Notes under the pieces: model-generated | Database searches by the model: none | What the model saw: only the letters and a program-made list of their open reading frames with translations | Told to the model about the DNA's origin: nothing | Part shown: positions 34,088 to 42,063 of the stretch, one piece after another | Position numbering within the stretch: position 1 is the stretch's first letter | Layout: every line of letters begins with the position of its first letter | Origin: Streptomyces sp. 3214.6 | GTDB lineage: Bacteria; Actinomycetota; Actinomycetes; Streptomycetales; Streptomycetaceae | DNA length: 64,000 nucleotides | Direction of reading: 5' to 3' | NCBI RefSeq assembly: GCF_900129855.1 | Contig: NZ_LT670819.1 | Coordinates: forward strand, 2,914,001-2,978,000 | Translations under genes and position numbers: made by a program

Positions 34088-35014
34088 TCAGCCCTTGCTG
34101 ACCATCGAGCGGACGAAGAAGCGCAGGTTCGCCGGCTTCTCCGCGAGGCGCCGCATGAAGTAGCCGTACCAGTCGGTGCCGTAGGCGGTGTAGACGCGCA
34201 TACGGTGCCCTTCGGCGGCCAGCCGCAGGTGCTCGTCGCTCCTGATCCCGTACAGCATCTGGAACTCGTACTCGTCGAGCTTGCGTCCGGCCTTGCGGGC
34301 GAGTTCCTGCGCGATGGAGATGAGGCGCGGGTCGTGGGAGCCGATCATCGGGTACCCGTCGCCCTCCATCAGAGTCCTCAGGACCCGGACGTACGCCTTG
34401 TCGATCTCCTGCTTGTGCTGGTGGGCGACCTCGGCGGGCTCCTTGTACGCGCCCTTCACGAGCCGTACGCGGCTGCCGCTCGCGGCAAGCCGGCGGGCGT
34501 CGGCCTCGGTGCGGAAGAGGTAAGCCTGGATGACGCAGCCGGTCTGCGGGAAGTCCTTCCGCAGCTCCTCGTGGATGGCAAACATCGAGTCGAGGGTGGT
34601 GTGGTCCTCGGCGTCGAGGGTGACGGTGGTGCCGATGGCGGCGGCGGCCTCGACGACCGGGCGCACGTTGGCGAGGGCCAGCTCGTGGCCGCCGTCCAGC
34701 GCCTGGCCGAACATGGACAGCTTGACGGACATCTCGACTCGCTCGCCGAGTTCCAGCTCCCTGAGCCGGTCGACCAGCTCCAGGTACGCGTCCCTGGCCG
34801 CGGCGGCCTGTTCGGGGGTGGTGATGTCCTCGCCGACGACGTCCATCGTCAGCTCCAGACCCTTCGCGGTGAGCTCCTCGATGATCGGCACGATGTCGTC
34901 GACCCGCTCGCCGGGGATGAAGCGGTCGACGACCTGTTTCGTCACCGGGGCCGCCGAGATCAGGCGTCGCATCCGGTCGCTGCGCGACGCGGCGAGAATC
35001 ACGGGACCCAGCAC
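34088..35014 (-). CDS. putB: Proline dehydrogenase (monofunctional)
   Basis: A 308-residue FAD-dependent proline dehydrogenase, the first step of proline breakdown to P5C. The barrel motifs are visible as SVKLSMFG, TLDAEDHTT, RLVKGAYKEP and the C-terminal EFQMLYGIRSD, which carries FAD and substrate contacts. The GTG start at 35014 (MLGPVILAASRSD) was chosen for its GGAGGT ribosome site; a longer in-frame extension lacks one. It is the first gene of an operon with pruA and divergent from the PucR-type regulator. Confidence 0.93.
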   Translation of the reverse strand: MLGPVILAASRSDRMRRLISAAPVTKQVVDRFIPGERVDDIVPIIEELTAKGLELTMDVVGEDITTPEQAAAARDAYLELVDRLRELELGERVEMSVKLSMFGQALDGGHELALANVRPVVEAAAAIGTTVTLDAEDHTTLDSMFAIHEELRKDFPQTGCVIQAYLFRTEADARRLAASGSRVRLVKGAYKEPAEVAHQHKQEIDKAYVRVLRTLMEGDGYPMIGSHDPRLISIAQELARKAGRKLDEYEFQMLYGIRSDEHLRLAAEGHRMRVYTAYGTDWYGYFMRRLAEKPANLRFFVRSMVSKG

Positions 35015-35060
35015 GGGGCACCTCCACAAACCAGCAGATAGAACCACCGTGAAACCTAAG

Positions 35061-35140
35061 GATCCCTCCGATCGTGGGCCATCGACAGCTGTCACGCATC
35101 CGTGCCGCAGATCTCAGACAGATGTATGAAGGATCGGCGG
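35061..35140. promoter_or_regulatory. Candidate operator pair between putB and its activator
   Basis: CCTCCGATC at 35065-35073 and GATCGGCGG at 35132-35140 form an imperfect inverted pair about 60 bases apart in the 145-base divergent region. It could bind the PucR-type activator. The evidence is only the repeat. Confidence 0.3.
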
Positions 35141-35159
35141 AGCGGGGGAGAATGCCCAT

Positions 35160-36368
35160 GTGACGGCCGACAACAGGGGTGACTACCAGGAGCTGGTCGA
35201 CGAGATCTCGGAGCTGCTCGGCGCCCCCGCGACGCTGGAGAACCGGGACTTCGAGCTGCTCGCCTTCGGCGTGTACGACAGCGAGGGCGAGCTGGACGCG
35301 TCCGCGCTGGACCCGGTGCGCACCCGCTCGATCCTGACCCGTCGCTCCACGGCCGCCGTCCGCTCGTGGTTCGAGGGCTTCGGCATCACACGCGCCGACG
35401 GTCCGGTCCGGATCCCGCCGACCCCGGAAGCCGGCGTGTACCGGGGGCGGGTGTGCCTTCCCGTCCGCCATCGGGGCGTCGTCCTCGGTTACGTGTGGCT
35501 GCTCGACGACGATCCCGGGCCGTCGGACGCCCAGCTGGCGGCCGCGATGGAGGTCACCGGCCGGATCGGGGCCCTGCTCGCCGACGAGGCCCAGCACGGC
35601 GCCGACCTCACCCGGGAGCTGCGGGCGGTGCTGACCGCGCAGCCCGGCTGGCCGCGGGACATGGCGGTGGCGGAGCTACGCACGGCGCTCGGCGCCCGCG
35701 CCGACGGCCCGCACACGGTGGTGTGCGTGACCCCGTGGCCGTCCGCCGACCCGGACGACGCCCCCTCGCTGCGTACGCTGCCGGGGGCGACGGCGCTGTG
35801 CACGGTGCCGCGGGGTGGCGCCTCCCAGGCGCTCGAGCCGGTGGGGGATGCCCAGTCGCTGGCCCTGCTGGTCCGTCTGCGCGCGGCGGACACCCTCGCT
35901 CCGGCCACGTCGGCGGCGGCCCGGCTGCTGGAGCGGGCACGTCAGGCGTCGACGGGAGAGGTCGCGGCGGGGGTCGCCGCCGGGCGCGTCGGTCTGACGG
36001 AACTCGGCCCGGCCTGGGAGGAGGCGTCGGCGTCGGCGCGGGCGGCGCTGGCGGAGCCCCGCCTCGGCCCGGTGGCGCGGTGGGCGGCCATCGGCCCGTA
36101 CCGCCTGCTGACCGCGCTGCCCCCGCACACCGCCCAGGACCCGGCCGCGGCGGCCCTGTTGTCGCCCGCCCACCACGAACTCGCCCGCACGGCCGAGGTG
36201 TACCTCGACTGCGCGGGGCAAGCGGGCCGCACGGCAGCGGAGTTGGGCATCCACCGCCAGACGCTGTACTACCGCCTCTCCCGCGTCGAACAGCTCACGG
36301 GCCTGGACCTGGACGACGGCGAGGACCGGCTGCTGCTGCACATGGCGCTGAAGGGGGCACGACTGTAA
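35160..36368 (+). CDS. PucR/CdaR-type activator of proline catabolism
   Basis: A 402-residue regulator. The N-terminal half resembles a sensory GAF-like region ([40 protein letters not shown]). The C-terminal helix-turn-helix ([20 protein letters not shown]) is the PucR_2-type DNA-binding domain. It is divergent from putB-pruA, and a PucR-type protein (PutR) has been described as activator of proline catabolic genes in Streptomyces; the assignment here is by position. The GTG start has purines upstream. The stop codon lies inside the first unit of a 13-bp tandem repeat. Confidence 0.85.
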   Translation: MTADNRGDYQELVDEISELLGAPATLENRDFELLAFGVYDSEGELDASALDPVRTRSILTRRSTAAVRSWFEGFGITRADGPVRIPPTPEAGVYRGRVCLPVRHRGVVLGYVWLLDDDPGPSDAQLAAAMEVTGRIGALLADEAQHGADLTRELRAVLTAQPGWPRDMAVAELRTALGARADGPHTVVCVTPWPSADPDDAPSLRTLPGATALCTVPRGGASQALEPVGDAQSLALLVRLRAADTLAPATSAAARLLERARQASTGEVAAGVAAGRVGLTELGPAWEEASASARAALAEPRLGPVARWAAIGPYRLLTALPPHTAQDPAAAALLSPAHHELARTAEVYLDCAGQAGRTAAELGIHRQTLYYRLSRVEQLTGLDLDDGEDRLLLHMALKGARL

Positions 36369-36447
36369 AGGGACGGCTGCAAGGCACGGCTGTCAGGAGC
36401 GGCCGCAAGGCACGGCTGCAAGGCACGGCTGCAAGGCACGACCGCCT
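36356..36447. repeat. Seven-unit 13-bp tandem repeat
   Basis: Seven imperfect copies of GGCACGGCTGCAA run from the last codons of the PucR-type gene to the Zur-like box. Units four to six are the closest to each other. Copy number may vary between strains by slippage. It contributes the C-terminal GTARL-like end of the regulator in its first unit. Confidence 0.85.
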
Positions 36448-36448
36448 A

Positions 36449-36468
36449 ATGAAAACGATTATCGTCAT
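36449..36468. promoter_or_regulatory. Zur-like operator upstream of the ABC transporter operon
   Basis: The 20 bases begin TGAAAACGATT after one A and end in ATCGTCAT, containing the perfect palindrome ACGAT-T-ATCGT. This resembles actinobacterial Zur boxes (TGAAAA-CGATT-type cores). It lies 50 bases upstream of the lipoprotein gene. Binding of Zur is inferred. Confidence 0.5.
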
Positions 36469-36518
36469 GCTAAGGTCGGCGCAGCTCCCCTTGACCACCC
36501 CTTTACCCGGAGGGTTCC

Positions 36519-38009
36519 GTGCGCCTGCCCGCTCGCCGTCTGCTCCCCGTCACCGCCCTCACCGCGGCCTCCGCGCTGCTCACCGGCTGCTTTTCCGGGA
36601 CCCCCGCCGAAGGAGCCGGTGACGGCCGCCGCATCCGCCTCGCGATGATGCAGCCCCCGCGCTCGGGCCTGTCCCCGCTCTCCGACGACGCCTTCAAGCT
36701 CTCGCGCTGGTCGACCGCCGAGACCCTCGTCGAGCTGGACGCGGACGGCGATCCGAAGGCGTCGCTCGCCACCGAGTGGCAGCAGTCGGGCCGCACCTGG
36801 ACCTTCGAGATACGCAAGGGCGTCACCTTCCACGACGGGACGGGGCTCGACGCCGACGCCGTCGTCAGATCGCTGGCCAAGGCCGCCGGCGCCTCCCCCA
36901 AGCCGCGCATCCTGGACGGCGTCGAACTCACCGTGCGGGCCGCCGACGCCGACACGGTCACCGTGACCACCGCCGACGAGGACCCCCTTCTCCCGCAGCG
37001 GCTCAGCTCGCCACAGCTGTCGATCCTCGCGGCGAAGGCATACGCGGGGAAGACGGTCGACCCGGTCGGCGCAGGCACCGGACCCTTCGAGCTGACCGAG
37101 GTGAACGGCACCTCCGCCGCCACCCTCGACCGCTACGACGCCTACTGGGGCGCCAAGGCCAAGGCGCCGGGCATCGACGTACGGTTCGTGCCCGACGGCA
37201 CCGCCCGCGCCGCCGCCCTGCGCAGCGGCGAGGCCGACATCGTCGAGGCGGTGCCCGTCTCGCAGGCCGCGCTGCTCGACGAGGACCTCGTCACCGAGGT
37301 GCCGATGCCCCGCACCAACACCCTCTACCTCAACACCGGGAAGGGCGTCTTCAAGGACGCCTCGCTGCGGGCCGCTGCCCGGGAGGCCGTCGACGCCGAG
37401 TCGATCGTGAAGGGCGTGTACGAGGGGCGCGCCGACGTCGCCGAGGGGCTGCTCGGGCCCGCGCTGCCGTGGGCGGCCGAGCTGCGCAAGCAGGTGACCC
37501 GGGCCGAGGCGGGCGACCCGGCCGGCAAGACCGTCACCATCGGTACGTTCACCGACCGCGCCGAGCTTCCCGAGGTCGCCGCGGCTCTCCAACAGCAGCT
37601 GCGGAAAGCCGGGTTCACGGTGCGGCTGGAGGTGCGCGAGTACGCCAACATCGAGGCGGACGCGCTGGCCGGCGCCTTCGACGCCTTCATCCTCTCCCGG
37701 GCCACCGTCCTGGACTCCGGCGACCCGGCCGCCTACCTCTACAGCGACTTCGCCTCCGACGGCTCCTTCAACATCGCCCAGCTCGACGACCCCGCCGTGG
37801 ACGCCGCGTTGAAGAGGGCCGGCCGGACGCCCACCGGTGACGCGCGCCGCCGGGCCGTCATCGCCGCCGAGGCCGCGGTCCTCGCCACCGACGCGGCCGT
37901 GCCCATGCTCCACGAGCGGGTGATCCAGGGCGACGCCGCCGGGGTCGTCGGCGCCGCGCATGACCCGCGCGAGCGGGAACTCGTCACGGCCGCCACGTAC
38001 GTCAAGTGA
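36519..38009 (+). CDS. ABC transporter solute-binding lipoprotein (family 5)
   Basis: A 496-residue lipoprotein of the peptide/nickel-binding family 5 (OppA, DppA, NikA, CntA). The signal peptide ends in lipobox LLTGC. The typical opening PPRSGLSPLSDDAFKLSRWSTAETLVELD and the TFHDGTGLDADAVVRSL segment are present. The substrate could be a peptide, a metal complex or a metallophore. A Zur-like box upstream favours a zinc-related cargo. The GTG start has GGAGG five bases before it. The stop codon overlaps the permease start (GTGA). Confidence 0.85.
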   Translation: MRLPARRLLPVTALTAASALLTGCFSGTPAEGAGDGRRIRLAMMQPPRSGLSPLSDDAFKLSRWSTAETLVELDADGDPKASLATEWQQSGRTWTFEIRKGVTFHDGTGLDADAVVRSLAKAAGASPKPRILDGVELTVRAADADTVTVTTADEDPLLPQRLSSPQLSILAAKAYAGKTVDPVGAGTGPFELTEVNGTSAATLDRYDAYWGAKAKAPGIDVRFVPDGTARAAALRSGEADIVEAVPVSQAALLDEDLVTEVPMPRTNTLYLNTGKGVFKDASLRAAAREAVDAESIVKGVYEGRADVAEGLLGPALPWAAELRKQVTRAEAGDPAGKTVTIGTFTDRAELPEVAAALQQQLRKAGFTVRLEVREYANIEADALAGAFDAFILSRATVLDSGDPAAYLYSDFASDGSFNIAQLDDPAVDAALKRAGRTPTGDARRRAVIAAEAAVLATDAAVPMLHERVIQGDAAGVVGAAHDPRERELVTAATYVK

Positions 38010-39727
38010 GGCCCACCGCAGCCGCGTTCACGCGGGCTGTCTCGCTCCTCGCGGTCGTCGCCGCCGTCGGCCTGCTGCCCTGGCTGTCCGGTCGCGACCC
38101 CGCCCTGACCGTCCTACGTGCCCGCTCCGCCGAACAGGAACCCACCAAGGAGGCCCTGGACGCGATCCGCCGCGACCTCGGCCTGGACGCCGGTCCCCTT
38201 TCCCTGCTGGGGAGCTGGGCCGCCGACCTGGCCCACGGGGACCTCGGCACGTCCTGGGTCTCCGGCGCCGGCGTCCTGCCGTCGGTGCTGCCAGGTCTCC
38301 AGGTGTCCCTCGCCCTGATGGGCGCGGCCCTCGGGGTGGCGCTGCTGCTCGCCGTCGCGCTGGTCGCGCCCGTGCTGCTGCGGGGGCGGGCCTCGGCCGG
38401 CGCGGGCGCCGCGATGCTGGCCGCCGTACCGGAGTTCCTGCTGGCCACGGTGGGTCTGCTGGTGTGCGGGGTGTGGCTGGGGTGGCTGCCCACCTCGGGG
38501 TGGGCGGGCCCGGAGCATCTGATCCTGCCCGCCGTCGCCCTCGGCGTCCCGGCGGGCGGGCTGCTCGGCCGGCTGGTCGCGGACGCGCTGCCCGCCGTGC
38601 TGGACGAACGGTGGGTGGAGCTGTGGCGGGGCGCGGGAGTGAGCCCCGTCCGCGTCTCGGCGGCCGCCCTGCGCCGCGTACTCCCGTCGCTGGTCCCGCA
38701 GTTCGCGATGGCGGCCGTGGGTCTGACGGGCGGCGCGGTCGCCGTGGAGACGGTGTTCGCCGTGCCCGGCATCGGCCGGACGGCCCTCGGCGCGGCCAAG
38801 TCGCAGGACCTGCCGCTGCTCCAGGGCTCGGTGCTGGCCCTGCTGCTGCTCGGCCTGGTCACCGGCGCGCTGGCGGCGCTCGTCCGCCGTCGGCTGCTGG
38901 GCCCGGCCCTGCGGGACGCCTCGCTGACCCTGCCCCGGGCCCGCCCGGTGCGCACGCACCCGACGATCCCCGTGACCCTCGCCGTCGTCCTCCTCACCAC
39001 GATCGGCTGGGGGCTGCTGCGCGACCCGTACGCGGTGCACACGGCCGTCCGGCTGGCCCCGCCGTCCTGGGCGCATCCGCTCGGCACCGACGGACTCGGC
39101 CGTGACGTGCTGGCCCGGCTCGGCCACGGCGCCGCCACTACCGTCGGCACGGCGGCGGGCGTCTGCCTGCTCAGCCTGGTCCTCTCGCTGGCCCTGGGCT
39201 TCCTGCCGGGCGTCGCGGCGGGCGCGGCGGACATCGCCAACGCGCTGCCGCCGGTCATCGTCGGCATCCTGGTCGCCGCGGTGGCCGGACCCGGCGCCGG
39301 CGGCGCGGCCCTCGCGGTCGCCCTGATCTCGTGGCCGCCGCTGGCCGCGCACGCGGCGGCGCTGGTGCAGGAGGTACGGGCGTCGGCGTTCCTCACCGCC
39401 CAACGGGCCATCGGCGCACCCCCGTCGTGGATCCTCACCCGGCACGTGCTGCCGTCGGTCGCCGCGCCGGTCGCCCGCCACGCGCTGCTCAGGCTGCCCG
39501 GCATCGCCCTCGCTCTCGCCTCCCTGGGGTTTCTCGGCCTCGGCGCCCAGCCGCCCGCCCCTGAGTGGGGCCTGCTCCTCGACGAGTCCCGCGCCTACGT
39601 GGAACGGGCCCCGTGGGCCGCCCTCGCCCCGGCGGTCGCGCTCGCCCTGCTGGCGGGGCTCGCGGTGTCGGGAGCGGCGTACACACAGGGGCGCGCGGTC
39701 AGGAAGGAGACCCCCGTTGGCGTATGA
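38006..39727 (+). CDS. Fused ABC permease (DppB-DppC type)
   Basis: A 573-residue membrane protein that joins the two permeases of a peptide/nickel-type transporter. The first half (to about residue 310) ends a DppB-like unit with the coupling loop ELWRGAGVSPVRVSAAALRR. The second half carries the DppC hallmark HPLGTDGLGRDVLARL and coupling loop AQRAIGAPPSWILTRHVLP. These permeases are normally separate proteins of about 310 residues each. The fusion has no frameshift sign: both coupling loops and the membrane helices look intact. The GTG start overlaps the preceding stop codon and the last 11 bases overlap the first ATPase gene. Confidence 0.87.
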   Translation: MRPTAAAFTRAVSLLAVVAAVGLLPWLSGRDPALTVLRARSAEQEPTKEALDAIRRDLGLDAGPLSLLGSWAADLAHGDLGTSWVSGAGVLPSVLPGLQVSLALMGAALGVALLLAVALVAPVLLRGRASAGAGAAMLAAVPEFLLATVGLLVCGVWLGWLPTSGWAGPEHLILPAVALGVPAGGLLGRLVADALPAVLDERWVELWRGAGVSPVRVSAAALRRVLPSLVPQFAMAAVGLTGGAVAVETVFAVPGIGRTALGAAKSQDLPLLQGSVLALLLLGLVTGALAALVRRRLLGPALRDASLTLPRARPVRTHPTIPVTLAVVLLTTIGWGLLRDPYAVHTAVRLAPPSWAHPLGTDGLGRDVLARLGHGAATTVGTAAGVCLLSLVLSLALGFLPGVAAGAADIANALPPVIVGILVAAVAGPGAGGAALAVALISWPPLAAHAAALVQEVRASAFLTAQRAIGAPPSWILTRHVLPSVAAPVARHALLRLPGIALALASLGFLGLGAQPPAPEWGLLLDESRAYVERAPWAALAPAVALALLAGLAVSGAAYTQGRAVRKETPVGV

Positions 39728-40694
39728 CGTGTTGTTGTCCGTGTGTGATCTGCGGATCGGCTTCGCCGGTGCGGAGGTGGTGCGCAGGGTGTCGTTCGAC
39801 GTGCGGGCGGGTGAGGTGTTCGCCCTGGTGGGCGAGTCGGGCGCGGGCAAGAGCCTGACGGCGCGGGCGTTGCTCGGCATGCTGCCGAGAGGTGCCACGA
39901 CGTCCGGTACGGTCCGCCCGGACCTGTCCGGCGCGCGGGGTCGCCGTATCGCGCTGGTCCCGCAGGACGCCCTCTCGGCGCTGTCCCCCGTGCACCCGGT
40001 CGGCGACCAACTCGCCGCGGCCGTACGGTCGGTGAAGGGCGTCTCCCGGCGGGAGGCCCGTGCCCGCGCGGTGGCCGCACTGGACCGGGTGGGCATCCCC
40101 GACGCGGCCCGCGCGGCACGCGCGTATCCGCACGAGTACTCCGGCGGCATGCGCCAGCGGGCCGTCATCGCGATGGCATGCGTCAACGAGCCGGAGATCC
40201 TGGTCGCCGACGAACCGACCACCGCCCTCGACGCCGACCGCCGGGAACGCGTGCTGGAACTGCTCGCGGAGCAGCGGGAGGCGGCCGGGGCGGCGCTCGT
40301 GCTGGTCACCCACGACATGGACGCGGTACGACGCCACGCGGACCGCGTGCTGGTGATGTACGCGGGCCGCGCCGTGGAGACCGGCCCCGCCCAGCAGATA
40401 CTGGCCCACCCCCGAGCCCCCTACACCGCAGCCCTCCTGGCCGCCCTCCCCCACCCCGACGGCCCTCGCCCCGGCGAGTCACGTCGGCGCCTGGTCGCCC
40501 TGCCGGGCGTCCCGCCCGGTCCCGGCGCGGTCCCGCCCGGCTGTGCCTTCGCGCCGCGTTGCCCGCTGGTCGCGGAGGTCTGCCGCCGTGAGGACCCGGT
40601 CGCGCGGGAGGTGGGTCCCGGCACGGGCGGAGGGCGGCTCGTCGCCTGTCATCGCGCCACCGAAGTCACCGATCCCTTCAGGGAGTTCGCATGA
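39717..40694 (+). CDS. ABC transporter ATP-binding protein (DppD type)
   Basis: A 325-residue ATPase. Walker A is GESGAGKSL, the signature is YSGGMRQR, Walker B is ILVADEPTTALD and the switch His is in VTHDMDAV. The C-terminal oligopeptide-type cap (CAFAPRCPLVAEVC) with paired cysteines is characteristic of the DppD/OppD group. The TTG start has AAGGAG eight bases upstream and overlaps the permease end. It works as one half of the ATPase pair. Confidence 0.92.
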   Translation: MAYDVLLSVCDLRIGFAGAEVVRRVSFDVRAGEVFALVGESGAGKSLTARALLGMLPRGATTSGTVRPDLSGARGRRIALVPQDALSALSPVHPVGDQLAAAVRSVKGVSRREARARAVAALDRVGIPDAARAARAYPHEYSGGMRQRAVIAMACVNEPEILVADEPTTALDADRRERVLELLAEQREAAGAALVLVTHDMDAVRRHADRVLVMYAGRAVETGPAQQILAHPRAPYTAALLAALPHPDGPRPGESRRRLVALPGVPPGPGAVPPGCAFAPRCPLVAEVCRREDPVAREVGPGTGGGRLVACHRATEVTDPFREFA

Positions 40695-41410
40695 CCCGCC
40701 CTCTGCTGGACGTTCGCGACCTGGTCGTCCGCCACGGCGCGACGACCGCCGTCGACCATGTCTCCTTCGCCCTCGAACCGGGTGAGACCCTCGCCCTCGA
40801 CGGCCCGTCCGGCTGCGGCAAGTCCTCCACCGCCCTGGCCGTCCTCCAGCTGCGCCGCCCGGACGGCGGCGAAGTCCACTTCGAGGGAAGGGAGTTGACG
40901 TCCCTCACCGAACGTGAGCTGCGCCCGCTGCGTCCTCGTATGCAACCGGTCTTCCAGGACCCGTACGGCTCCCTCAGCCCTCGCCACCGCATCCGCGACG
41001 CGGTGGCCGAGCCGCTGAAGGTGCAGGGCCGCTGGAGCAGGTCCGACGGCCCGGCCCGCGTCGCCGAACTCCTCGACCGTGTGGGCCTGGACCCCTCGCA
41101 CGGCGACCGCCGGCCGGCCGAGCTGTCCGGCGGCCAGTGCCAGCGCGTGGGCATCGCCCGCGCCCTCGCCTCCGACCCGCGCCTGCTGGTCCTGGACGAG
41201 CCGGTGTCGGCCCTGGACCCGTCCGTGCGGGCCGGCGTGCTGAACCTGCTCGCCGACCTCCAGGACGACCTGGGCCTCGGCTACCTCTTCATCTGCCACG
41301 ACCGGGCCGTCGTACGGCACTTCGCGGACCGGGTGATCGAGATGCGGGACGGCCGAGTCGATCCGGTCGACCGGATCGGCGGGGTCACTTCCCGTCGGCC
41401 GCCTCGATGA
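40691..41410 (+). CDS. ABC transporter ATP-binding protein (DppF type, short)
   Basis: A 239-residue ATPase partner. Walker A is GPSGCGKSS, the signature is LSGGQCQRVG, Walker B is LLVLDEPVSALD, and the switch His occurs as ICHDRAV. It lacks the C-terminal peptide-type cap of its partner, so it is shorter than the usual 320 residues. The ATG overlaps the upstream stop codon (ATGA). Its last 26 bases overlap the 3' end of the convergent TetR gene. Confidence 0.9.
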   Translation: MTRPLLDVRDLVVRHGATTAVDHVSFALEPGETLALDGPSGCGKSSTALAVLQLRRPDGGEVHFEGRELTSLTERELRPLRPRMQPVFQDPYGSLSPRHRIRDAVAEPLKVQGRWSRSDGPARVAELLDRVGLDPSHGDRRPAELSGGQCQRVGIARALASDPRLLVLDEPVSALDPSVRAGVLNLLADLQDDLGLGYLFICHDRAVVRHFADRVIEMRDGRVDPVDRIGGVTSRRPPR

Positions 41411-41966
41411 CCCGGCGCAGCCCTTCCGTCAGGTCGTCGGCCGTCGTCGCGCTCTCCGGATCGAAGAGCCACTGCACCATCAGGCCGTTGAGCAGCGCCT
41501 GATAGAAGCCGCCGACGGTCTGGACGGTGCGGTCGTCGAGCGTGGACTCCTCCTGCCCGGTGAACATGGCGACCAGCCCGGAGCGCCCCTCGATCTGGGC
41601 CTCGGCCATCAGTTTCCGCAGCTCGCCGACGCGGTCCCCTTGCGTCGCGATCTCCAGGCTGGCCGCCCAGACGGGCTTGGACTCGTCCATGGTCGCCAGC
41701 ATCCGCGTCCACACGCTGCGAAACCGCTCCAGCGAGCCTCCCTCCTCGGTGTCGCGCCGGTCGGCCGGGTCGAACTTCTCGCCCCACTCCTGCACCAGCT
41801 CCACGAACGCCTGGGTGAGGAGGGCGTCCTTCGAGCCGTAGTGGTAGCCGATGGACGCCAGGTTGGTCCCCGACTCCTTCACGATGTCGCGCGCCGTCGT
41901 GCGCACGAACCCCTTCTCCAGCAGGCAGCGCTTGGCGCCTTCGAGCAGATCCTCACGGTGTCCCAT
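41385..41966 (-). CDS. TetR-family repressor, divergent from MFS gene
   Basis: A 193-residue TetR-type regulator. The helix-turn-helix is TTARDIVKESGTNLASIGYHYGSKDAL near residues 20-45; the rest is a ligand-binding helical domain. The ATG at 41966 was chosen over a GTG nine bases upstream because it gives the common MGHREDLLEGA opening. It is divergent from the MFS transporter gene and likely represses it in response to a drug-like ligand. Its 3' end overlaps the ABC ATPase gene by 26 bases, an unusual convergent overlap. Confidence 0.87.
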   Translation of the reverse strand: MGHREDLLEGAKRCLLEKGFVRTTARDIVKESGTNLASIGYHYGSKDALLTQAFVELVQEWGEKFDPADRRDTEEGGSLERFRSVWTRMLATMDESKPVWAASLEIATQGDRVGELRKLMAEAQIEGRSGLVAMFTGQEESTLDDRTVQTVGGFYQALLNGLMVQWLFDPESATTADDLTEGLRRVIEAADGK

Positions 41967-42027
41967 GCCCGCCACCCTACCCCGGATCCATACAACCGTC
42001 CCAGACGCATGACTTATACATTCGTTC

Positions 42028-42056
42028 TAGACAACCGTTTAATACGTCCGTACAGT
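42028..42056 (+). promoter_or_regulatory. Candidate promoter of the MFS gene
   Basis: TAGACA and TACAGT are spaced by 17 bases and the second box ends only seven bases before the ATG, so the transcript would be nearly leaderless. CGTT and AACCG flank the region around 42024-42037 and may belong to the TetR operator. Confidence 0.35.
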
Positions 42057-42063
42057 TCTCGGC

